From Candidatus Defluviilinea gracilis (GTDB lineage Bacteria; Chloroflexota; Anaerolineae; Anaerolineales; Villigracilaceae), in the NCBI GenBank assembly GCA_016716235.1, contig JADJWS010000002.1, positions 1 through 64,000 of the forward strand: a stretch of DNA of 64,000 bases, read 5' to 3'. The translations under genes were made by a program, and so were the position numbers. Under the pieces are notes generated by a model. It did not search any database and had not been told where the DNA came from. It saw nothing but the letters and a program-made list of their open reading frames with translations. Shown here one piece after another: positions 57,394 to 64,000 of this stretch. Positions within the stretch are counted from its first letter, which is position 1. Every line of letters begins with the position of its first letter.

Positions 57394-59019
57394 ATGCTGA
57401 CCCTCTCCGAACTCATCGCCCAGAAATTATCCGAAGCAAAAGTGGATGTGGTCTTCGGTCTGCCCGGCGGTGAAAACGTGGAGGTGTTGGATGCCCTGCG
57501 CAAACGCGGCATGGACTTTGTGCTCGCGCGGAACGAATCCAGCGCGGTGTTCATGGCAGATACGCATGCGCGGCTCACCGGCGGGATCGGAGTCGCGCTC
57601 ACCACGCTGGGTCCCGGCGCGACGAACGTCTACGCCGGCATCGCGCACGCTTTTCTCGATCGCGCGCCTGTCCTTTTGCTCACCGCGCAATCCGACCCGA
57701 AGCTCGCTGGTTTGCACACGCATCAAGCGCTGGACTTGCAAGCCGTCTTCCGCCCCGTAACAAAATTCACATCGTCGCTCACGCCCGAAAACGCGGATGC
57801 TGCCCTCACGCGCGCGCTCGAACTGTTGCGCTCAGGCAGGCCGGGTCCCGCGCATTTGAGCATCCCTGCGGCATTAGCGAATCAACAAGTTGATTCGATC
57901 TCGCTCCCAACGCCGTCATCATCGGTCAACTCGGTGGATGAAAACAAAATTGCCAAAGCCAAAGAAATTCTTTCTTCATGTCGCCGCCCGGTCATCGTGG
58001 CGGGCTTGGGCTTGGAGCCTGATCAACCGTATCCGCAACTCCGCGCGCTTGCCGAAAAACTTCATGCGCCGGTGATCGACCTGCCGAAAAGCAAAGGCGC
58101 GTTGCCTGCAGATCATCCTTTGTTTGCCGGCACGTTGGGTCTCACGATGAACGATCCCGCGTATGAAATTCTCGACGCATCCGATTGCATCATCGCGATT
58201 GGTTTTGATGTGGTTGAACTCGTCAAACCGTGGAAGCAACCACAGCCGACGATCTGGGTTTCCAATTGGGAGAACGACGATCCGTGCATCGATACGGCGT
58301 GTGAGCTGGTTGGCGATCTCAACGCATTGCTGGATGCCTTGCTCGACTCCACCGTCCGCGTGGATGATGCGTGGGGTGAGAAGCAGATGTCCACGTGGAG
58401 AGAAGCGCATCATCCGCAGGCTGACCCTTCGACTTCGCTCGACGATCGCTCGCTCCGCTCAGGGAGGCATCCTGCTCCGAATAGAATTTTCCCCGCTGAC
58501 GTGTTGTCCTCCATCCGCCATCACACTCCGCCCGAAGTGATCGTCACCACCGACGTGGGCTCGCATAAAATTTTCACGTCGCTGAATTGGAAGGCGTTGC
58601 GACCGAATACATTTTTCGTCTCGAACGGACTCTCCGTGATGGGATTCGGAGTCGCCGCCGCAATTGCCGCCGCGCGCGTGACGCGTGAGCCAACGGTGTG
58701 CATCACCGGCGACGCGGGCTTGGCGATGGTGTTGGGCGAACTCGCGCTGGCTGTGGAACTCGACCTGCCGTTGATCGTGGTCGTGATGAACGACTCCGCG
58801 CTCGACCTGATCCGCTTCGCGCAAACGAAACGCGATCTGCAAGTCTTCGGCACCGAGTTCGTCAACCCGAATTACGAATTCATCGCGCGCGGATACAATT
58901 TTGCATACGCGCGCGTGACGAATAGAGATGAATGTGATGTTGCCATACAAACCGCCGTCGCCTCGCGCAAACCCGCGCTGTTGGAAATGATGATAGACCC
59001 GAAAGGGTATAGAAAATAG
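57394..59019 (+). CDS. Thiamine-pyrophosphate enzyme, acetolactate synthase-like
   Basis: The 541-residue protein has the three ALS-type domains: N-terminal PYR (VVFGLPGGENVEVLDALRK, LARNESSAVFMADTHARLTG with the TPP-activating Glu, GPGATNVYAGIAHAFLDRAP), a central domain, and C-terminal PP (TTDVGSHKIFTSLNWK, GDAGLAMVLGELALAVELDL, VVVMNDSALDLIRFAQTKRD). It is too divergent in the PP domain for a confident acetolactate synthase. In context it may decarboxylate or condense a 2-oxoacid in the pathway with the CoA-transferase and HyuAB. A palindromic repeat (58423-58468) is translated in a linker. Confidence 0.85.
   Translation: MLTLSELIAQKLSEAKVDVVFGLPGGENVEVLDALRKRGMDFVLARNESSAVFMADTHARLTGGIGVALTTLGPGATNVYAGIAHAFLDRAPVLLLTAQSDPKLAGLHTHQALDLQAVFRPVTKFTSSLTPENADAALTRALELLRSGRPGPAHLSIPAALANQQVDSISLPTPSSSVNSVDENKIAKAKEILSSCRRPVIVAGLGLEPDQPYPQLRALAEKLHAPVIDLPKSKGALPADHPLFAGTLGLTMNDPAYEILDASDCIIAIGFDVVELVKPWKQPQPTIWVSNWENDDPCIDTACELVGDLNALLDALLDSTVRVDDAWGEKQMSTWREAHHPQADPSTSLDDRSLRSGRHPAPNRIFPADVLSSIRHHTPPEVIVTTDVGSHKIFTSLNWKALRPNTFFVSNGLSVMGFGVAAAIAAARVTREPTVCITGDAGLAMVLGELALAVELDLPLIVVVMNDSALDLIRFAQTKRDLQVFGTEFVNPNYEFIARGYNFAYARVTNRDECDVAIQTAVASRKPALLEMMIDPKGYRK
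58423..58468. repeat. Repeat translated in frame as DPSTSLDDRSLRSGR in the TPP enzyme
   Basis: CCCTTCGACTTCGCTCGACG and GCTCGCTCCGCTCAGGG resemble the cluster at 57256 and the end repeat at 59023; it extends the linker between the central and PP domains. Confidence 0.6.
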
Positions 59020-59022
59020 AAC

Positions 59023-59109
59023 TGTCATTCTGAGCCGCGCTCTTGCTCTTTGCGGCGAAGAATCTCCACGATCATCTCGGAGACCCTTCGCTGTCGCTCA
59101 GGGTGACAT
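59023..59109. repeat. TGTCATTCTGAG / GAAGAATCTC dispersed palindrome
   Basis: TGTCATTCTGAG..GCGAAGAATCTCC is mirrored by GGAGACCCTTCGC..GCTCAGGGTGACA. It fills the gap between the TPP enzyme and hyuA, ending 15 bp before the hyuA start. Confidence 0.72.
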
Positions 59110-59123
59110 GCAAAAGGAATTCC

Positions 59124-61211
59124 ATGCCCAACCCCTCCCACCTCCTCGCCGTTGACATTGGCGGCACATTCACCGACATTGTTTTATTCGATACCGAATC
59201 GAATCACATCGCTGTCGGCAAAGTGCTCACCACGTATCCCGACCCATCGCAGGCGGTGTTGAGCGGAGTGACTCAGTTGTTGAAAGATCACAACATTGAC
59301 CCTGCCTCTGTTCGACAAGTCATTCATGGAACGACACTCGTCACCAACACGCTCATCGAAAGGAAAGGCGCGCACACGGCGTTGATCGCCACCGAAGGAT
59401 TCCGCGACGCGCTCGAGATTGGCAACGAAGGTCGCTACGACATTTACGATCTGGGTCTGGTCAAACCACCGCCGCTGGTGGAACGTCGTCTGCGCTTCGG
59501 CATCCATGAACGGATGGCGGCAAACGGGGAGGTGTTGCATCCGCTCGACGCGAACGCGGTGGCTGAGTTGTGCAAACAGTTGAATGCGGAGGGAATCGAG
59601 TCGGTGGCAATTTGTCTGCTTCACGCGTTCACCAATCCGCGCCACGAACTCGACGTGTACGAAATTGTGCGCGATGAAATGCCGAACGCTTCGATCTCCA
59701 TCTCGCATCAAGTCTCGCCTGCCATGCGCGAATATCAACGGACATCAACAACGGTGGCGAATGCGTACGTGCAACCCATCACGTCGAATTATCTCGAACG
59801 TATTCAATCGGGTTTGGCGCAGGCGGGGTTAAACGCTCCGCTCAATGTGATGCTCTCCAGCGGCGGCACAACCGACATCGAAACCGCCACGCGCTTTCCG
59901 ATCCGCCTTGTCGAGTCGGGTCCCTCGGGCGGCGCGTTGGCGGGCGTGTATTGGGGCAAACAAAACGGCTTCAACGACATCTTCGCCTTCGACATGGGCG
60001 GCACAACCGCGAAAGCCATCCTCACGCATAAATCCGAATTGAGCATCACGTCGGTTTCTGAGGTGGCGCACGTGCATCGCTTCAAACGTGGCAGTGGACT
60101 TCCCCTGCTTGTGCCGATGATCGAGATGATCGAGATCGGCGCGGGCGGAGGGAGTGTGGCGCATGTGAACAATCTCGGCTTGCCTGCGGTTGGACCTGAA
60201 AGCGCCGGTTCGACTCCCGGTCCAGCCTGCTACGCCCGCGGAGGTTTGAATCCCACCGTGACGGATGCCGACTTGCTCATCGGCTACCTCAACGCGGATT
60301 ATTTTGCGAACGGTTCGATTCGACTCGACGCCTCAGCCGCCGAGAAAGCCTTCGAAAGTTTGGCAAAGGAACTGGATATTTCAATCACAAAAGCCGCGTG
60401 GGGGATTCATCAACTCGTGAATGAAAACATGGCGGCGGCGGCGCGCGTCCATGCGGCGGAGCGGGGCTTGGACATTCAAAAGTACGCGATGGTGACGACG
60501 GGCGGCGCGGGTCCTGTCCATGCGAGCGGGGTGGCGGAGCGGTTGAACGTCCGCACAGTGATCGTCCCTCCCATTGCGGGAGTCGGTTCAGCGTTCGGAT
60601 TTTTGCTTGCGCCGATCTCGTTCGATTTCACGCGCAGTTATCTCACGCGCATCGATCAGGTGGACGCGAATCTGTTGATGAAGATTTTGCGCGACCTCGA
60701 ATCCGAGGGGCGGGGAATCGTGATGAACGCGGGAGTCGCGGCGGAAGATATTCACGTGACTCGCAGTGTGGACATGCGTTATCTGCGGCAGGGGTATGAG
60801 ATCCGCGTGGAGTTCGAGGGGAATGAGATCAACGCGCAAACGTTGTCCATGCTCGAAAAACGTTTTGAAGAAGAGTACATGCGTTTCTATGGCGTGTTGT
60901 GCGAGGGTGTTCCGATCCAGGCGGTGAATTGGCGCGTGGTGGTGTCGGGTCCCGCGTTGGAGATCGAAGGGCGGGCGCTGAAAGTGGGAGAAGAGTCGCA
61001 GAGGGCGAACCAGCCGTATGGGAGTCGGAACGTGGTTTTCAATCCCGATAATGGCGCGGCATTGACTCCCGTCTATCGGCGCGAGTCGCTTTCATCTTCG
61101 TTCAAAGCGAACGGTCCCGCGATCATCGAAGAAGCAGAGTCCACCACAATTGTTTTGCCGAATTGGTCCGCGCGCGTGGATGTGAATGGTTGTTTGGTGT
61201 TGACTCGGTAA
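59124..61211 (+). CDS. hyuA: Hydantoinase/oxoprolinase subunit A
   Basis: Start 59124 (MPNPSHLLAVDIGGTFTDIV) follows AAAAGGA; earlier frame belongs to the repeat. The 695-residue protein has the ASKHA-type ATP motif DIGGTFTD, VIHGTTLVTNTLIERKGAHT, RLVESGPSGGALAG, DMGGTTAKA and AGGGSVAHV. With HyuB it hydrolyses a cyclic amide (hydantoin, 5-oxoproline) or carboxylates acetone-like ketones using ATP. Which one is not decidable. Confidence 0.92.
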   Translation: MPNPSHLLAVDIGGTFTDIVLFDTESNHIAVGKVLTTYPDPSQAVLSGVTQLLKDHNIDPASVRQVIHGTTLVTNTLIERKGAHTALIATEGFRDALEIGNEGRYDIYDLGLVKPPPLVERRLRFGIHERMAANGEVLHPLDANAVAELCKQLNAEGIESVAICLLHAFTNPRHELDVYEIVRDEMPNASISISHQVSPAMREYQRTSTTVANAYVQPITSNYLERIQSGLAQAGLNAPLNVMLSSGGTTDIETATRFPIRLVESGPSGGALAGVYWGKQNGFNDIFAFDMGGTTAKAILTHKSELSITSVSEVAHVHRFKRGSGLPLLVPMIEMIEIGAGGGSVAHVNNLGLPAVGPESAGSTPGPACYARGGLNPTVTDADLLIGYLNADYFANGSIRLDASAAEKAFESLAKELDISITKAAWGIHQLVNENMAAAARVHAAERGLDIQKYAMVTTGGAGPVHASGVAERLNVRTVIVPPIAGVGSAFGFLLAPISFDFTRSYLTRIDQVDANLLMKILRDLESEGRGIVMNAGVAAEDIHVTRSVDMRYLRQGYEIRVEFEGNEINAQTLSMLEKRFEEEYMRFYGVLCEGVPIQAVNWRVVVSGPALEIEGRALKVGEESQRANQPYGSRNVVFNPDNGAALTPVYRRESLSSSFKANGPAIIEEAESTTIVLPNWSARVDVNGCLVLTR

Positions 61212-61260
61212 CGCGACATTTATGTCGCCAGTGATGCGCGAGATAAATCTCGCGTTACAG
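61209..61260. repeat. Two palindromes between hyuA and hyuB
   Basis: GCGACATTTATGTCGC and CGCGAGATAAATCTCGCG are both perfect, flanked by GTAACGCGA / TCGCGTTAC, making a larger inverted unit. A half copy is at 54215. Confidence 0.7.
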
Positions 61261-61268
61261 GTGCAAAC

Positions 61269-62960
61269 ATGATTGATTCAATTTTGCTCGAAGTGTTATG
61301 GAAGCGATTGCTTTCCATCGTCAACGAACAGGCGGCGGCGTTGATCCATTCGTCGTTCACCACGTTGGTGCGCGAAGCGGGCGATCTTTCGGCGGGCGTG
61401 TTCGACGCGCAAGGACGCATGCTCGCGCAAGCGGTGACGGGCACGCCTGGGCACATCAACACGATGGCGAATTGCGTGCGCGATCACGTGGTGAAGCAAT
61501 TTCCAATTGAAACACTTCAGCCTGGCGACACGATCATCACGAATGATCCGTGGGCGGCGTCGGGACATTTGTTCGACCAGACGATTGTCTCGCCTGTGTT
61601 TTACAAAGGCAAAGGCATCGGCTGGTTTGCCAGCACGTGTCACGCCATGGACATCGGCGGCTTGACGATGGGCGGTGACGCGACGGAATTATTCGAAGAG
61701 GGTTTGTTCATCCCGTTGATGAAGTTGTTCAAAGCGGGCGAGCCCAACAAAGATCTGTTCGACATCATCCGCGCCAACGTGCGCGTGCCAGATGAAGTGA
61801 TCGGAGATATTTATGCCCAGCAAGCGGGCAACATGGTGGGGAGCCGCAAGTTGATCGAGATGATGGACGAATACAAACTCGAATCGCTTGCCGAACTTTC
61901 AGAGTTGATTCTGGATCGCACCGAAAAAGGATTGCGCGACGCGATCGAAAAAATTCCGAACGGCATCTACCAAAGCGCGGTGACGATTGACGGCTTCGAC
62001 GATCCCGTGACGATTCACTGCAAGGTCACAGTCAACGACCGCGATATCGTCGTGGATTTCGACGGCACGTCGCCGCAGATTCGGCGCGGCATCAATGTGG
62101 TGATGAATTACACGCACGCCTATTCCACCTACACGTTGATGTGCGCGGTCGCGCCCGATATTCCGAACAACGAAGGCGCGTTTCGTCCGATTCGAGTCAT
62201 CGCGCCCGAAGGTTCGATCCTCAATTGCCGCCGACCCGCGCCCGTGAGCGCGCGTCATCTCATTGGGCATTTCGTCTCACAGCCGATCCTGCACGCGCTT
62301 TCGAATCCGATTCCAATTCATGTGATTGCCGATGGTTCAGCAGGTTTATGGAACACGATGTTCGAGGGCGAGTTAAAAGATTCGCACGACGTGTTCGCCT
62401 ACATTTATTTTTCGGCGGGCGGCATGGGCGCGCGTCCGTATCGCGACGGGTTGTCTGCCACCGCCTTTCCCAGCGGCATCACCGGCGTGCCTGCCGAGGT
62501 GATCGAGTCGGTCGCGCCGATTCGCATGCATAAACGCGAACTGCTCGCCGACACCGGCGGCGCGGGAAAATTTCGCGGCGGCTTGGGGCAGGAAATGATC
62601 CTCGAAGTGTTGACCGGCAAACCCGCGACTCATTCGTGCATGTATGATCGCACGAAGTTTTCCGCGCGAGGTTTCCATGGCGGGCTGGATGGCACACCGG
62701 GCGAAGTGATTCGTTCGGACGGCTATCGCCCGCATCCGAAGAGTCGCTACACCCTCCAGCCGGGTCAAACCGTGACGTTACGTCTGCCCGGCGGTGGCGG
62801 CTTTTATTCGCCCCTCGAGCGCGATCCCGCCTCCGTGCTGGAGGATGTGAAGCAGGGATATGTCTCTCTCGATGCCGCGCGAGAAAAATATGGCGTGGTG
62901 ATCGTGGAGGGGAAGGTGGATGAGGAGGGGACGAAAGAGGAAAGAAGAAAGAGGATGTGA
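61269..62960 (+). CDS. hyuB: Hydantoinase/oxoprolinase subunit B
   Basis: The 563-residue partner of HyuA starts MIDSILLEVLWKRLLSIVNE and has FTTLVREAGDLSAGVFDAQG, GDTIITNDPWAASGHLFDQT, VDFDGTSPQIRRGINVVMNY and GGMGARPYRDG. The C-terminus has an extra charged run (EGTKEERRKRM). It follows hyuA after a 57-bp palindromic spacer and precedes the FAD oxidoreductase gene, suggesting one catabolic operon. Confidence 0.92.
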   Translation: MIDSILLEVLWKRLLSIVNEQAAALIHSSFTTLVREAGDLSAGVFDAQGRMLAQAVTGTPGHINTMANCVRDHVVKQFPIETLQPGDTIITNDPWAASGHLFDQTIVSPVFYKGKGIGWFASTCHAMDIGGLTMGGDATELFEEGLFIPLMKLFKAGEPNKDLFDIIRANVRVPDEVIGDIYAQQAGNMVGSRKLIEMMDEYKLESLAELSELILDRTEKGLRDAIEKIPNGIYQSAVTIDGFDDPVTIHCKVTVNDRDIVVDFDGTSPQIRRGINVVMNYTHAYSTYTLMCAVAPDIPNNEGAFRPIRVIAPEGSILNCRRPAPVSARHLIGHFVSQPILHALSNPIPIHVIADGSAGLWNTMFEGELKDSHDVFAYIYFSAGGMGARPYRDGLSATAFPSGITGVPAEVIESVAPIRMHKRELLADTGGAGKFRGGLGQEMILEVLTGKPATHSCMYDRTKFSARGFHGGLDGTPGEVIRSDGYRPHPKSRYTLQPGQTVTLRLPGGGGFYSPLERDPASVLEDVKQGYVSLDAAREKYGVVIVEGKVDEEGTKEERRKRM

Positions 62961-63054
62961 TCTCCCCGCCCTTCCAGGGGGGGAGTCCCTCCCAGGGGAG
63001 GGTTAGGGTGAGGGCGTATCGCGCGCGGATGTTTTTGTAACGGAGCAAAAATTT
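62961..63054. repeat. GGGAG-rich spacer hairpin between hyuB and the FAD oxidoreductase
   Basis: CCCTTCCAGGGGGGGAGTCCCTCCCAGGGGAGGG is an imperfect G/C-rich hairpin of the type CCCTCACCC...GGGTGAGGG that occurs near 38806 as well. No gene is present. Confidence 0.45.
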
Positions 63055-64000
63055 ATGACAAATAGCAACACAGCCGACATCGTCATCTGCGGAGCGGGGA
63101 TCGCTGGAATTTCAGCGGCTTATCAACTCGCGGTGAAACATGACGCGAAAAACATCGTCATCGTTGATCCGCTGCCGCCGCTGACTCTCACCAGCGACAA
63201 ATCATCAGAGTCGTATCGCAACTGGTGGCCCGGTCCCGGTGACGACATGGTGCGGCTGATGAACCGCAGTATCGACATTATGGAAGGGTTGCACCGCGAA
63301 GCGCCGAGTCGCTTGGCGATGCACAGGCGTGGATATTTATACGCCACTGGCGACCCAAGCGGCGTCGAGGCAATGATCGCCAACGCGGAGGAGATCACCA
63401 GTCTCGGCGCGGGCGATCTGCGTGTGTATCGCAACTCCAGCGATGATCCGAAATATATCCCAGTGAGCGAGCATGGCTTGTTCGATGCCCCCACAGGAGC
63501 CGACTTGTTTCTCGACCGGTCGTTGATCCGCAAGCAATTCCCGTATGTGACTGAAAATGCGTTGGCGCTCGTCCACGCGCGGAGGTGCGGATGGTTCGCG
63601 GCGCAACAGTTCGGCATGTACATGTTGGAAAAAGCGTTGGAGCGGGGCGTCAAACTCGTCAAAGGGAAAGTGGAAAGTGTGGATGTGGAGGGCAATCGAA
63701 TTAAGTCCGTGAAGGTGGCGGCAAATGATGGCGAGCAGGTTATCTCCACTCGGAATTTTGTCATCGCGGCGGGACCGTTGCAAAGATCGGTTGGCAAAAT
63801 GATCGGCGTGGACTTGCCCATCCTGTGCGAGCCGCACCTCAAGATGATGTTCAACGATTCGTATCGTGTTGTGCCGCGCGATATGGGCTTGTTCATCTGG
63901 AACGACCCGGTCACGTTGATGTGGTCAGACGAGGAACGCGCCGCGCTTGCAGAAGATGAAGAGACGCGCTGGTTGACGAAGGATTTTCCAGCGGGCGTGC
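63055..64000 (+). CDS. FAD-dependent oxidoreductase (DAO family), cut by window end
   Basis: The frame begins MTNSNTADIVICGAGIAGISAAY after a GGAG site 9-12 nt upstream and stays open to base 64000 (315 residues visible). It has the FAD Rossmann GAGIAGISAAYQ, an Asp strand end at IVIVDPLPPLT, and RNWWPGPGDDMVRLMNRSI, typical of dimethylglycine/sarcosine-type D-amino-acid oxidases. It would oxidise an N-methyl or secondary amine. Together with HyuAB this would suit creatinine or hydantoin-like degradation, an inference. The C-terminus lies outside. Confidence 0.82.
   Translation, partial: MTNSNTADIVICGAGIAGISAAYQLAVKHDAKNIVIVDPLPPLTLTSDKSSESYRNWWPGPGDDMVRLMNRSIDIMEGLHREAPSRLAMHRRGYLYATGDPSGVEAMIANAEEITSLGAGDLRVYRNSSDDPKYIPVSEHGLFDAPTGADLFLDRSLIRKQFPYVTENALALVHARRCGWFAAQQFGMYMLEKALERGVKLVKGKVESVDVEGNRIKSVKVAANDGEQVISTRNFVIAAGPLQRSVGKMIGVDLPILCEPHLKMMFNDSYRVVPRDMGLFIWNDPVTLMWSDEERAALAEDEETRWLTKDFPAGV

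Noticed and set aside
57394..59019. Naming the TPP enzyme acetolactate synthase or oxalyl-CoA decarboxylase
   Set aside because: The PYR and PP domains fit the superfamily, but the PP-domain residues around MNDSALDLIRF do not match either enzyme clearly.
1..64000. tRNA, rRNA and CRISPR array
   Set aside because: I saw no cloverleaf with a TTCRANY loop, no rRNA sequence and no regularly spaced direct repeats with unique spacers; a covariance search would be decisive.

Overview
The window looks like a chromosomal stretch of an uncultured Anaerolineae-type Chloroflexota bacterium. This is an inference from gene content and style, not from a marker gene. The supporting signs are a multi-GAF SpoIIE-type phosphatase, Thr/Pro-rich 'PTPTP' linkers in exported proteins, a membrane-anchored YvcK, a fused KorA-type oxidoreductase, moderately high GC, and many short dispersed palindromes. 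I recognised no rRNA, tRNA, CRISPR array, transposase or integrase gene.

Layout. (1) 1-5.2 kb: four consecutive genes (GAF/SpoIIE phosphatase, zinc-ribbon membrane protein, TerC-family membrane protein, CTP synthase pyrG) are each broken by several frameshifts. The roadblock protein (5.4 kb) and mfd carry one frameshift each. After 10.8 kb the intact genes run without interruption. (2) 5.4-10.8 kb: roadblock/LC7 protein, anchored secreted protein, pth, mfd. (3) 10.8-14 kb: a mosaic of AT-rich or accessory genes (lipoprotein, HicBA toxin-antitoxin, two-TM protein) interleaved with orphan 3' ends of other genes: mfd, an amidohydrolase, and three methyltransferase tails. (4) 14-25.4 kb: 5'-nucleotidase, SAM methyltransferase, paired lipoproteins, LysM protein, class-III aminotransferase, ROK kinase, YvcK. 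(5) 25.5-38.3 kb: central metabolism (gapA, pgk, Ser/Thr kinase, tpiA, HExxH membrane protein, M20 peptidase, alanine dehydrogenase, CoA-transferase, pyk), then an EamA transporter. (6) 38.4-42.5 kb: ArfB, and a GntR/FadR-type regulator with a two-subunit 2-oxoacid:ferredoxin oxidoreductase. (7) 44.5-52.3 kb: a tightly coupled eight-gene minus-strand run built around a molybdenum hydroxylase, ending with a YqeB/EF2563-type maturation protein. (8) 53-55.9 kb: class I FBP aldolase, Rnk/GreA-like factor and two small proteins. (9) 56-64 kb: class III CoA-transferase, a TPP enzyme, hydantoinase/oxoprolinase A and B, and an FAD oxidoreductase cut by the window end, probably a catabolic module.

The physiology suggested is an organotroph using glycolysis plus amino-acid and CoA-thioester catabolism with ferredoxin-linked oxidation of 2-oxoacids. 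The most unusual signals are non-coding or structural: the array of gene tails at 10.6-13.9 kb; an ~80-bp palindromic element in five copies; cyanobacteria-like short tandem repeats that also sit in frame inside mfd; palindromes translated in frame in linkers of the molybdenum hydroxylase, Mfd and the TPP enzyme; and a recurrent TATAAT-like box 6-10 nt upstream of ATG that suggests leaderless transcripts.
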